Positions 17,955-26,556 of a DNA stretch of 64,000 nucleotides are shown here, piece by piece. Source of the DNA: Magnetococcales bacterium. Its GTDB lineage: Bacteria; Pseudomonadota; Magnetococcia; Magnetococcales; Magnetaquicoccaceae. The position numbers and the translations under genes were made by a program. The stretch is taken from contig JADGAZ010000013.1 in assembly GCA_015231755.1 (NCBI GenBank), forward strand, positions 29,206 through 93,205, in the 5' to 3' direction. Within the stretch, counting starts at the first letter, position 1. Each line of letters begins with the position of its first letter. A model generated the notes under the pieces. It was not told the DNA's origin, did not search any database, and saw only the letters and a program-made list of their open reading frames with translations.

Positions 17955-19361
17955 ATGCATGAGATCAAAGGAAAAGTGGCAGGTTCCTACCGTGATCCGG
18001 CTGGTGAGGTCTATCACATCGACGGTCGATGGTTCCGTACCATCCATCCCTGCGCCCGGGAGCAATACGCCTTTCTCCAGCAACATGACCTGCTGAAACA
18101 ATCCATCGACCAGGGCTTTCTGATCGGTACCCGGGAGTTGCCCGCTGCGGAATGGCCAGCCGAGTTGACCCACGCGGCCCACGTGCTGACCCATGAAGAA
18201 ATCCCTTATATCTCCTATCCATACGAATGGTCGTTCGCCCAATTGAAAGCCGCTGCCCTGCTGCATCTGGATTTCCAGTTGTTCTTGTTGGCAAAAAACG
18301 CCGTTTTAACCGATGCCACCGCCTACAATGTCCAGTTCATCGGCAGTAAGCCGGTCTTCATCGATGTCCTCTCCCTGGCGGCCTATCGGGAGGGTCAATT
18401 CTGGTTGGCCCATGGTCAATTCTGCGAGCAGTTCTTGAATCCTTTGCTGCTGCGGGCCAAAAAGGGCCTTCCCCACAACGCATGGTATCGGGGCACACTG
18501 ACCGGCATTTCCACCCTCGACATAAACGCCCTGTTGTCTTTAGGGGATAAATTCTCCTGGAACATCTTCTCGCAAGTGGTCCTGCCGGCCTGGCTGGAAC
18601 GCAAAACCCTGAAAAACCCACAATCCGCCCACGCCAAAATCAACAACAATAAACAATTCTCCAAAACCGCCTATACCGGTTTCCTGACTCTGTTGCGGGA
18701 CTGGATCACCACCCTGGTTCCCAAGGATACCGGCAGAAGCGTCTGGGAAGAGTATGCCCACAACAACGTCTACTCAAAAGAAGACGCGGCCACCAAACAC
18801 CGTGTGGTGAAAGAATTCGCGAAAAAATGGACCCCCGGGCTGCTGATCGATCTGGGATGCAATGTCGGCGATTACAGCATGGCGGCATTGCAAGGCGGGG
18901 CGGATTATGTGGTTGGATTCGATTTCGATCACAAGGCGGTGGAGTTGGCCTACGAACGCTCCAAACTGGCTTCGAGCCACTTTCTACCCCTGAGTTTCGA
19001 TGCCACCAACCCCAGTCCGGATTCCGGTTGGCGCCAACAAGAACGGGAAGGCTTCGAGCAGCGCTCCAAACGGGCCGACGCCTTGATCGCCTTGGCTTTT
19101 ATACATCATCTGGCCATCGGAAAGAACATTCCGCTGGATCAGGCCGTTGACATGCTGGTGAAACTGGCTCCCCGGGGCCTGATCGAATTCGTCCAGAAGG
19201 AAGACGAGACGATTCGCACCATGCTGGCCATCCGCGAAGACATTTTCACCCATTACACCCCGGAAACCTTTCTCGCCGCTCTGGAAAAACGGGCGAAAAT
19301 CGTGGCCGCCACCGTGGTGTCCAACAGCGGCAGAACCATCTACGAATACGACCGCACCTGA
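17955..19361 (+). CDS. class I SAM-dependent methyltransferase, large form
   Basis: 468 residues. The N-terminal 280 residues form a region of unknown fold with LTDATAYNVQFIGSKPVFID (resembling an inactive kinase-like segment). The C-terminal third is a Rossmann methyltransferase: LLIDLGCNVGDYSMAALQG binds SAM, VGFDFDHKAVELAY holds the ribose-binding acidic residue, and ALIALAFIHHLAIG follows. A GGAG site sits before ATG 17955. Paired with the sulfatase-fold enzyme it probably methylates a surface glycan or its precursor. The substrate is unknown. Confidence 0.8.
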   Translation: MHEIKGKVAGSYRDPAGEVYHIDGRWFRTIHPCAREQYAFLQQHDLLKQSIDQGFLIGTRELPAAEWPAELTHAAHVLTHEEIPYISYPYEWSFAQLKAAALLHLDFQLFLLAKNAVLTDATAYNVQFIGSKPVFIDVLSLAAYREGQFWLAHGQFCEQFLNPLLLRAKKGLPHNAWYRGTLTGISTLDINALLSLGDKFSWNIFSQVVLPAWLERKTLKNPQSAHAKINNNKQFSKTAYTGFLTLLRDWITTLVPKDTGRSVWEEYAHNNVYSKEDAATKHRVVKEFAKKWTPGLLIDLGCNVGDYSMAALQGGADYVVGFDFDHKAVELAYERSKLASSHFLPLSFDATNPSPDSGWRQQEREGFEQRSKRADALIALAFIHHLAIGKNIPLDQAVDMLVKLAPRGLIEFVQKEDETIRTMLAIREDIFTHYTPETFLAALEKRAKIVAATVVSNSGRTIYEYDRT

Positions 19362-19382
19362 TGGGGGAATGCGGGCGGGTGG

Positions 19383-20717
19383 TCAGTGGATCTTGTAGCG
19401 CCGGACCATCACTCCCCACAACAGCAACCCCGGAATCGCGGCCAGGGTGGTGAGCAGAAAAAAAGTGGACCAGGACATGCGATCCGCGAGCCACCCCCCT
19501 CCCGAGGCCAACAGCGTACGGCCAAAGGCCATGAACGACGACAGCAACGCATACTGGGTGGCGGTATAAGCCACGTGGCACAATCGGGACAGATAGGCCA
19601 CAAAAGCCGAAGTACCCATGCCCCCGGAGATGTTTTCGACCGCGATGGTCACGATCAACATCTCCATGGAGTGGCCGGTCTGGGCCAGCAGCACGAACAT
19701 CAGGTTGGAAACCATCTGCAACAGTCCGCACAGAAACAAGGCGTTGGTGATGCCCATCCGGTCTGTCAAAATTCCGCCAACCACCCCCCCGATCAGCACC
19801 GCCGCCAATCCGAACAGCTTGGTCACATTGGCAATCTCGATCTTGGAAAAGCCCATCTCCACATAAAACGGCGCGCTCATCACCCCGGCCAGGGCATCGC
19901 CGAATTTGTACAGCAGAATGAACAACAGCGTCAGCAGCCACCCGCGCCGTCCCATGAACTCGGCGAACGGGGCGATCACCGCGCCGGAGATCCAGGCCAG
20001 CACCCGGCTTCCCCGTCCTCCCACGGCGGTCAAATCGACGCCACGGATCACCAGCGGGGCAGACACCTCCCCGCCCCCCCGACGCGGCTCCGGATTGAAC
20101 AGCATCACCAGCAAGCCGATCCCCATCAATCCCGCCATCACCGCATAGGCGGAAAACCAACCCCAGAAGGTCGCCAGATACAAAGCCCCGGCCCCGGACG
20201 ACACCATGCCCAACCGGTAACCCAGCACGCTCATGGCAGCACCAGCCCCGTATTGACGCTCTTCCAGGCTTTCCACCCGATAGGCGTCGATCACGATATC
20301 CTGAGTGGCGGACCAGAAAGCCACAGCCAACGCGAACCAAGCGGTCCAGAAGGGATCGCGGGAGGGATCACTGGCCCCGAGGGCCAGTATGCTCCCGATC
20401 AACGCCACCTGGGTCAACAATCCCCACCCCCGCCGCTGACCCAGACGACTGGTCAAACCCGGAATGGGCATGCGATCCACCAACGGAGACCAAAGGAACT
20501 TGAACGTATAAGGCGCTCCGGCCAAGGCGAACATGGCAATGGAGGTCTTGCTTACCCCGGACTCCGCCAGCCATAATGACAACGTACTCACAGTCAAGGC
20601 CAGGGGGAGGCCGCTGGAAAACCCCAACAAAAAAATCACCACCACCCGTGGTTCCAGATAGATGGCGAGGGCCGACCAGGGACGCCAGCGCGTGCCCGAC
20701 AAGGGGGATGATTCCAT
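19383..20717 (-). CDS. ampG: AmpG-family muropeptide MFS transporter
   Basis: 444 residues, about 12 membrane helices. AmpG imports GlcNAc-anhydro-muropeptides from the periplasm for wall recycling. Family marks include FSSGLPLALTVSTLSLWL, KFLWSPLVDRMPIP, RRGWGLLTQ, ATQDIVIDAYRVE and SAFVAYLSRLC. The ATG at 20717 is preceded by GGGAG and matches the usual N-terminus. The longer open frame upstream overlaps the divergent FliG-like gene. The gene converges on the methyltransferase at 19361. Confidence 0.85.
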   Translation of the reverse strand: MESSPLSGTRWRPWSALAIYLEPRVVVIFLLGFSSGLPLALTVSTLSLWLAESGVSKTSIAMFALAGAPYTFKFLWSPLVDRMPIPGLTSRLGQRRGWGLLTQVALIGSILALGASDPSRDPFWTAWFALAVAFWSATQDIVIDAYRVESLEERQYGAGAAMSVLGYRLGMVSSGAGALYLATFWGWFSAYAVMAGLMGIGLLVMLFNPEPRRGGGEVSAPLVIRGVDLTAVGGRGSRVLAWISGAVIAPFAEFMGRRGWLLTLLFILLYKFGDALAGVMSAPFYVEMGFSKIEIANVTKLFGLAAVLIGGVVGGILTDRMGITNALFLCGLLQMVSNLMFVLLAQTGHSMEMLIVTIAVENISGGMGTSAFVAYLSRLCHVAYTATQYALLSSFMAFGRTLLASGGGWLADRMSWSTFFLLTTLAAIPGLLLWGVMVRRYKIH

Positions 20718-20816
20718 GAACGACTCCCGGTTAAAATCCGCACCCGATGCAGCTTGTTCGCCCCGGATGATAACAGCGGAAGCGATCCAGACAAAGCCTC
20801 CACCACAGGATCGGCC

Positions 20817-21236
20817 ATGAGTTGCGAAAAGGTGGCACAGATTCTCGCACGTCTGGATCGCACCACCGCCGATCGCCTGCTGTCTCATCTGGAAAAACAC
20901 GAAAGCGCCCTGGCCAGGGCGGTACGGGATCATCTGGTGGTATTCGAGGATTTGGAAAAACTGGATGACCGGGGATTGCAGACCCTGTTGCGGGAGATTG
21001 CCCCGGAGGAACTGGCTACGGCGTTGCGGGGCATGCGGGAGAGCCTGGTGAAACGTTTTGCCAACCAGCTCTCACGCCATGGGGCCGAGGTATTGCGCGA
21101 GGCGCTGACCTTTTCCAGCCCCCCATCACGACATCAGGTGGAAACGGCCCGGAAGGGAATCATCACCCTCGCCCGTGCGCTGGAAGCGGACGGACGCTTG
21201 GTACTCCCTTCGCGGGCCGATCCGCTTCTTTACTGA
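20817..21236 (+). CDS. standalone FliG C-terminal-domain protein
   Basis: 139 residues, about 40% of a normal FliG (about 330). FEDLEKLDDRGLQTLLREI, PEELATALRGM, FANQLSRHGAEVLREAL and RKGIITLARALEADGRLVL align with the FliG C-domain, whose charged helix contacts the stator protein MotA; the DDR of that helix is kept. The N-terminal FliF-binding and most middle domains are absent, so it cannot be the ordinary rotor protein. No other flagellar gene is near. It may modulate the switch, or be a derived protein with another role. ATG 20817 follows AGGA. The 3' end overlaps the convergent integrase gene by seven bases. Confidence 0.72.
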   Translation: MSCEKVAQILARLDRTTADRLLSHLEKHESALARAVRDHLVVFEDLEKLDDRGLQTLLREIAPEELATALRGMRESLVKRFANQLSRHGAEVLREALTFSSPPSRHQVETARKGIITLARALEADGRLVLPSRADPLLY

Positions 21237-22087
21237 TGTCCGTGGGCCGCCTTGGGCATGGGCATCGGATCGCCATCGAGGAGGCTGCTGCCCTCGTCCT
21301 GGGCGCCTTCCAGAATACCCCCCACCCGGGGACTGCATCCGCTGTAACGGGTAGGATCCAGCCCCACGGCCTTGACCCGTTCCTTGATGACCAGGGCCAC
21401 GCCATGACCCGTCAAAGGCTGTCCGGAGATCCGTCCGTGACGGTTGATCCCCTGGAATACCGCTCCGCTCGCAATTTCCGAGGCGGCCAACCACGCCTTG
21501 AGGGCCGTCACCGGACAGATGGGATCCTGACCGTAGGGAATCATCACCAGCCGACCGGTATTCAAGGAGAGTTCCATGCCTCCGGTCCGTTCACGAAGAT
21601 TTTCCACCAAAAGACTGGTGAGTTCCGAACGGCGCAACCCTCCAGAGAAACCGACCAGAATCAAAGCCTTGTCCCGCAGATCCTTCAGGCGATCCCCCAT
21701 CGCGTTCAAGACAGCGGAAGTTTGCGTGGCGGTCAAAGGGGCCACGCGGCGTTGTTCACGGCCATGTTTTTGCTTGATGCCCTTGAGCACCGCGTTGACC
21801 ATTTCGGTTTTGGTGGGGTCAACCAGACCTTGAGCCGAGTGTGCCTTGCCCAAAGAGACCCGCCAACGGGCCAAGGTGGCAAACTTGTGGCTGTTGGCAT
21901 GTTCCACCAGATAGGTCGCCACCATCTTTTCAGGTGCCGGGATGGCTCCGCCCCAGTCGATGAAACGGCGCAAATCGCCCCAGTAAGCCGCGCGCGTCGC
22001 GTCTGTCAAGGACGGTGCCTGGGCAAACGCCTTGACCTGCGGATCGAGTGGATGCTCTTCTTGGATCGTGTGGGGGAAATCGCCCAT
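21230..22087 (-). CDS. tyrosine recombinase-like protein lacking the catalytic C-terminus
   Basis: 285 residues. The SAM-like N-terminal DNA-binding domain (AAYWGDLRRFIDW) and the start of the catalytic domain are intact, including the first Arg in FSGGLRRSELTSL. Near the end the HxxR box is YSGCSPRVGG instead of YSGHSLRRGG: His is Cys. The protein then stops about 40 residues later in unrelated sequence, without the His/Trp and nucleophilic Tyr. Neither other minus frame restores the tail. It should be unable to cleave DNA. It is best read as a decayed phage/island integrase that may still bind DNA. Confidence 0.78.
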   Translation of the reverse strand: MGDFPHTIQEEHPLDPQVKAFAQAPSLTDATRAAYWGDLRRFIDWGGAIPAPEKMVATYLVEHANSHKFATLARWRVSLGKAHSAQGLVDPTKTEMVNAVLKGIKQKHGREQRRVAPLTATQTSAVLNAMGDRLKDLRDKALILVGFSGGLRRSELTSLLVENLRERTGGMELSLNTGRLVMIPYGQDPICPVTALKAWLAASEIASGAVFQGINRHGRISGQPLTGHGVALVIKERVKAVGLDPTRYSGCSPRVGGILEGAQDEGSSLLDGDPMPMPKAAHGHQ

Positions 22088-22153
22088 CAGTAAAGACTCC
22101 TATGGATTCCGATAAAGCAATACGATTATGTCGTCTCTGGCCCCGGACGTGGA

Positions 22154-22226
22154 GTTGACTGGAGGGGCACTTTCTTCTCTTGGAGATTCCTTGCGTAGCA
22201 CCACTGCGCGGTCTCCTCCAGTCAAC
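22154..22226. repeat. 12-bp perfect inverted repeat upstream of the integrase-like gene
   Basis: GTTGACTGGAGG (22154-22165) and CCTCCAGTCAAC (22215-22226) are exact reverse complements separated by 49 bases. The pair fills the gap between the glycosyltransferase stop and the integrase start at 22087. It could be a binding or crossover site for the recombinase, or a long-looped hairpin. No T run follows. Confidence 0.55.
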
Positions 22227-22249
22227 CCCATGTCGAGACAAGGTACATT

Positions 22250-22912
22250 TCAGCAATTATCGGACCAACTCTTTTCAAGGCGTCGGAAACGTTCCCAATC
22301 CTCCGGCAGATCCACATCCCAATGGCCCGGCAGCTCCTCCCAGGACCAATCCAAAGCGCGCAAAGCCTGACGTGTGGCCTCGGCAACCCGATCGCTTCCC
22401 CAGGGAATGGCGTCAAACAGCTCCGGCGCAAAACGTCTGAGACCCAGCAGGACGTAACCCCCGTCAGCCGCCGGAATCAGCACGGCGGGATGGCGTGACA
22501 ACACCTCTGCGGCCTGCTCCAGGGTCGAAGAATCGAGGCTGACGGCATCCCCTCCCAGCAGCATCACGGCGTCGGCTTCGGCCAGACCGGATCGGGCAAT
22601 ATGGGCGAGTCGCTCCCCGAAATCCCCAGGGGGTTGAATGTTTCGTTCGTCGGGATGGGCAAGAAGAGAAAACAACGGCGCGGAACAATCCGGAGTTCCC
22701 CACAGGCGGAACAGCACTCCGGAACCGGCGCTGACACACCAGCGGCGGGCCTGGGTGGCCACATGCGTCAAAAGAACAGCATGGGCCAGGGCCGCCCCCT
22801 CGACTCCCAGGGCGGGAATCAGACGGGTCTTGGCGCAGCCGGGCTCAGGCGCCCGGCCCAGCAAATTCAAGGAAAAAGACGCCTTGCGGGATAAGGAAGG
22901 ACCGCTGACCAA
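22250..22912 (-). CDS. TIGR04282-family glycosyltransferase (arsenosugar-type)
   Basis: About 220 residues. GRAPEPGCAKTRLIPALG, the metal-site block MLLGGDAVSLDSSTL, PAADGGYVLLGLRRF and DVDLPEDWERF are the marks of the DUF2064/TIGR04282 nucleotide-sugar transferase-like family, often encoded with arsenosugar genes. The frame is open to 23005, but that would overlap arsM by 80 bases. I placed the start at a TTG (22912) just after the arsM stop, which gives the usual family length. No good ribosome site helps the choice. It follows arsM directly and is probably co-transcribed. Confidence 0.75.
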   Translation of the reverse strand: MVSGPSLSRKASFSLNLLGRAPEPGCAKTRLIPALGVEGAALAHAVLLTHVATQARRWCVSAGSGVLFRLWGTPDCSAPLFSLLAHPDERNIQPPGDFGERLAHIARSGLAEADAVMLLGGDAVSLDSSTLEQAAEVLSRHPAVLIPAADGGYVLLGLRRFAPELFDAIPWGSDRVAEATRQALRALDWSWEELPGHWDVDLPEDWERFRRLEKSWSDNC

Positions 22913-22925
22913 GGCGCGACAGGCG

Positions 22926-23987
22926 TCAACAACAGCCGTGCGGTCCGCAACCGCAGGGCGATGGCGCCACTGGATCCGGCGCCAGTCGGATGAACCAGGG
23001 GGCAAACGGCTCCTGTCCCAGCCGCTCGAATACTTCCCGTGTCACCGTAACCCGCTCTCCCGCCGGATAACGGACTCCGGATTCGTCCTCAACCACCGGG
23101 AACGGACCCCGCTGGATGACCACACAAGGTTCCTGCTCCCCGGACTCCGGACGCAGCGGTTTCACGGCGGTCAAGGTCACGGAACGAAACGCCACCCCCG
23201 CCACCGTGCGCCACGGGGTGGATTCCCACTTGTCGAAAGCGACCCCCACCAATCCGGCGTTCTGGAAAGCACGCACGAATTCCGCCTCCTGGAAGGCTCC
23301 AGAGATGCAACCCGACCACAACTCCGGATCCTCTTTCAGATGAGCCGGCACGGCCCGGTCTGCCACGATATCGGAAATGGCCACCCGTCCGCCGGGTTTG
23401 AGCACCCGGAAGATCCCGGCCACCAGCGCCCCCTTCTGGGCATCGTCCACCAAATTGAGCACGCAGTTGGAAATCACCAGATCCACGCTTTCATCCGGAA
23501 TCATGGGCTGTTCCCGGCGTTGACGCTGCTCCCAGAGTTGAAACGCATCGGCGCTGGCGGAATCGATCACCGGATGAGCCGCCAGATAACGTGCGACCGC
23601 ATCCTGGTCCAACGCCAGATCCTGAATTCTCCCCTTGCGAAACACCACCCGGTCCCCGCCCAGCACCTGGGCCATTCCGGCCTGATGACGACGGGCCAAA
23701 GCCAACATGTCGTCGTTCATGTCCACGCCGATCACCCGCCCCGCCGGACCAACCAGTTGGGCCGCCATGTAACAGATCTTGCCTCCTCCGGAGCCCAAAT
23801 CCAGCACCACATCTCCGGAACGAACATAACGGGAAGGATCCCCGCAACCGTAATCCCGCTCGATGATCTCCCGAGGCAATTTTTCCAGCAAGGCGGTATC
23901 ATAACTCACCGGACAACACAACGACTCCACCACCCGCGCCGCACCCTCGGAATAGGTTTTGCGCACCTCGTCTTCCACTTGCATCAT
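22926..23987 (-). CDS. arsM: arsenite methyltransferase ArsM (arsenosugar type)
   Basis: 353 residues. SAM binding is shown by VVLDLGSGGGKICYMAAQL and RVIGVDMNDDMLALAR, preceded by SLCCPVSYD and RDYGCGDPSRYV, which match the long ArsM-like methyltransferases of arsenosugar clusters. Candidate arsenic-ligand cysteines are the CC pair, YGCG, ISNCVLNL and WSGCISGAF. The tail ends in a Cys-rich CGCGPHGCC. The start (ATGATG, 23987) overlaps the lpxD stop, with a CAGGAG site. The radical-SAM partner ArsS is not in the window. Detoxifying methylation of arsenite is the likely role. Confidence 0.75.
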   Translation of the reverse strand: MMQVEDEVRKTYSEGAARVVESLCCPVSYDTALLEKLPREIIERDYGCGDPSRYVRSGDVVLDLGSGGGKICYMAAQLVGPAGRVIGVDMNDDMLALARRHQAGMAQVLGGDRVVFRKGRIQDLALDQDAVARYLAAHPVIDSASADAFQLWEQRQRREQPMIPDESVDLVISNCVLNLVDDAQKGALVAGIFRVLKPGGRVAISDIVADRAVPAHLKEDPELWSGCISGAFQEAEFVRAFQNAGLVGVAFDKWESTPWRTVAGVAFRSVTLTAVKPLRPESGEQEPCVVIQRGPFPVVEDESGVRYPAGERVTVTREVFERLGQEPFAPWFIRLAPDPVAPSPCGCGPHGCC

Positions 23988-24946
23988 TCACCCGACTCCT
24001 GGCCCTTCATGAAGGCCCGCACGGTTTTCATGAACTCGGGCAATTTGCGCAACGCATTGATCTGAGAAAGATTTTCCCGATGCTGACACCCCCACCATCC
24101 GGACCATGTCACCCCGGCGGGCACATCCCCGGCCACACCGGTGGACGCGGCGATGCGGGCACCCCGCCCCACGGTCACATGGGGTGCCAAACCCACCTGA
24201 CCCGCCAGCACCGCCCCATCCTCGATGCGACAGGAACCGGCGATCCCCACCTGACTCACGATGATACAGGCGCGACCGATCTGAACATTGTGGCCGATTT
24301 GCACCAGATTATCGATTTTCGTGCCCGCGCCGATCCGGGTTTCGCCAAAACGGGCACGATCCACAGTGGTGCCGGCCCCGACCTCCACATCCTCTTCGAT
24401 ACGGACGATACCGAGATGGGGAATCCGCTGATGGGCTCCGTCCGCGTACTCGAACCCGAAGCCATCGCTGCCGATCACCGCGTTGGGATGAATCACGCTG
24501 CGGGCCCCGATCACCGAACGCTCGTGAATCACCGCGCCGGGATGGATCACGCAATCATCCCCGATGACCACCTCGGCGCCGATCACGGCCAAAGCACCGA
24601 TGGTCACACGACTGCCAAGCCGAGCCGTGGGATCGATCACCGCCGATGGATGGATGCCCGTCATCCGCAGTTCACGCCCGCCGAGCAGCAACGCGGCACG
24701 TCCCGCGTCCCGACCCGGAGTGGGACTGATCAGCAAAGGGACCTCCACCATCCCCTCCGCCTCCCCGGCCAGCTCCGGCGACACCAACAACGCCGACGCC
24801 CCCTGGGCCTCGCTCAACCATTTGCGTGTGGTCACGAAAGAAAGATCCCCGGTTCCCGCCCGATCCAACGGCGCGACCCCATGAATCTCCACCTCCCCCC
24901 CCCGATGTTCCACACCCAGTTGCCTGGCCAGTTCTGTGAGTTTCAT
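23984..24946 (-). CDS. lpxD: UDP-3-O-acylglucosamine N-acyltransferase LpxD
   Basis: 320 residues. LpxD adds the second hydroxyacyl chain in lipid A synthesis on the cytoplasmic side. The N-terminal uridine-binding domain (MKLTELARQLGV, LSFVTTRKWL) precedes a left-handed beta-helix of hexapeptide repeats (IHPSAVIDPTARLG onward). IDNLVQIGHNVQIG contains the catalytic His, GSDGFGFEY is a family block, and a helical C-terminus follows. ATG 24946 gives the standard start. It lies apart from the usual bamA-fabZ-lpxA cluster and is first in an operon with arsM, an unusual pairing. Confidence 0.94.
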   Translation of the reverse strand: MKLTELARQLGVEHRGGEVEIHGVAPLDRAGTGDLSFVTTRKWLSEAQGASALLVSPELAGEAEGMVEVPLLISPTPGRDAGRAALLLGGRELRMTGIHPSAVIDPTARLGSRVTIGALAVIGAEVVIGDDCVIHPGAVIHERSVIGARSVIHPNAVIGSDGFGFEYADGAHQRIPHLGIVRIEEDVEVGAGTTVDRARFGETRIGAGTKIDNLVQIGHNVQIGRACIIVSQVGIAGSCRIEDGAVLAGQVGLAPHVTVGRGARIAASTGVAGDVPAGVTWSGWWGCQHRENLSQINALRKLPEFMKTVRAFMKGQESGE

Positions 24947-25395
24947 GGACCTGCGACTCCACAATGGGTTATTTCAAGAGACATTCCATTGGCCATTGCA
25001 TGGACAAAGGATACGGCAACTCCGCGATCTGCTTTGGCTGCCGGGCAACCGGTTCCCGCAACTCCTGATTTCCCGGCTCGCAAACGCCGATTCCTGTCTT
25101 CGGAGACGCGTGTTCTCCCTTGATACGAAAACTGAAATGTCATCTCCAGACATCGTTACATGGATGGGAATCTGACTGCCAATAATCACTTTGTCAAGAC
25201 CTGGCGCTCCGCGTTTCTGGTTGGGATCATCCGGTGTGACCAACCCAGGGCACTTGATTTTCAATCCCGTTCCGCAAAAAACTGGAACATGTACCATGCG
25301 CCATCATGAAAGAAATTCTGGCTCGTTTGGCAACCCTGCAGTGGCTGATCGCACGACTCAAGGCATCAAAAGAATCCGCCCCAATCCTCCCTCCA
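24947..25395. other. gap without a supportable gene
   Basis: 449 bases between lpxD and rodA, both on the minus strand. Open frames here (for example minus 24974-25297) lack a ribosome site and resemble no family I know. A short inverted pair, GTTGGG...CCAAC, lies near 25221-25250. I see no RNA gene or clear terminator. The lpxD promoter should be at the left edge. Confidence 0.4.
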
Positions 25396-26556
25396 TTACA
25401 CCGATCGCCCATGCTGACGGGAATACAGGCTCACATGAGCCAACAGGCCCATGGCGATCATCAAGGTGACCATGGAACTGCCGCCGTAGCTGATCAGGGG
25501 CAAAGGCACCCCCACCACAGGCAGCAGACCCAGCACCATACCGACATTGACCACCACCTGAACGGCAAACAGCATGGTCGCTCCCACCACGGTCAACAGG
25601 CCGAAGCGGTCGTTGGCCATTTCGGCGATCAAAAACGCCCGGAAGATCAACAAGGCATACAACACCAACAGAGTCACCCCACCCAAAAAGCCCCACTCCT
25701 CCGCCAGCACCGAAAAGATGAAGTCCGTATGCCGTTCGGGCAGAAAATCCAGTTGGCTTTGACTGCCGGCCATGAACCCTTTTCCCGTCACCCCCCCGGA
25801 ACCCACCGCAATCTTGGACTGGATGATGTGATATCCCGAACCCAACGGATCCCGTTCCGGCGAAAACAAGGTGATGATTCGCTGTTTCTGGTAGGTGTGC
25901 AACCCATTCCAGGCCAAGGGCATCGAGGCGCCCAGCACGATCACCATGGTCAACAGCACTTTCCAGGAGATGCCGGCCACCACCACGATCGACAGTCCCA
26001 CCCCGGCCAGCAACACCGCGGTACCCAGATCCGGCTGCTTGATGATAAAAGCCATGGGACACAGGATCATCAGGAAGGGAACCCCCAGATCCCGCCATCC
26101 CAGGGATCCCGCCTTGGCGTGATCGTGAAAATAACGGGCCAGGGCCAGAATCAAGGCGACCTTCATCAATTCGGAGGTCTGCAAGCGAAAGAAACCCACC
26201 TCCAGCCAACGCCGCGCCCCCATGCCCACGCTACCCATGATCATGGTCACGGCCAGCAACAACAGGCTGCCGGAATAAAACAGATAGGAGAAGCGGCGAT
26301 ACACCTTTTCTCCGGCCAGCAGGGAGACCGTGAGCATGATGCCGATGCCGAACGCGGATTGAATCACCTGTCGCCAGAAAAGCCACAGATTGTTCTCTCC
26401 CCCCACCGCCGAATAAAGTACCCCGAAACCAAAAAAAATCGTCAACAGCAACAGCAGCAGTAGACTCCAGGGAAAACGCCGCAGTCGCTCCGTCCACGCC
26501 ACTGTAGCGGTTCCACCCAGACTCAACCAGGAGTGACCCGATTCGGACTCGTTCAC
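25396..26556 (-). CDS. rodA: rod-shape SEDS peptidoglycan glycosyltransferase RodA
   Basis: 386 residues, about ten membrane helices. RodA polymerises lipid II glycan strands for side-wall growth together with PBP2. Characteristic blocks are RRWLEVGFFRLQTSELMK, IIKQPDLGTAVLL (with the essential Asp of SEDS proteins), YHIIQSKIAVGSGG, FLPERHTDFIFSVLAEEWG and PLPLISYGGSS. It is the last gene of the mreBCD-mrdA-rodA operon, and its start overlaps the mrdA stop by four bases. Confidence 0.96.
   Translation of the reverse strand: MNESESGHSWLSLGGTATVAWTERLRRFPWSLLLLLLLTIFFGFGVLYSAVGGENNLWLFWRQVIQSAFGIGIMLTVSLLAGEKVYRRFSYLFYSGSLLLLAVTMIMGSVGMGARRWLEVGFFRLQTSELMKVALILALARYFHDHAKAGSLGWRDLGVPFLMILCPMAFIIKQPDLGTAVLLAGVGLSIVVVAGISWKVLLTMVIVLGASMPLAWNGLHTYQKQRIITLFSPERDPLGSGYHIIQSKIAVGSGGVTGKGFMAGSQSQLDFLPERHTDFIFSVLAEEWGFLGGVTLLVLYALLIFRAFLIAEMANDRFGLLTVVGATMLFAVQVVVNVGMVLGLLPVVGVPLPLISYGGSSMVTLMIAMGLLAHVSLYSRQHGRSV

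Noticed and set aside
24974..25297. 107-codon minus-strand frame between lpxD and rodA
   Set aside because: No ribosome site and no recognisable family. Kept only as a possibility.
25306..26463. Long plus-strand open frame across rodA
   Set aside because: His/Gln-rich composition is the antisense shadow of rodA codons, and it has no ribosome site.
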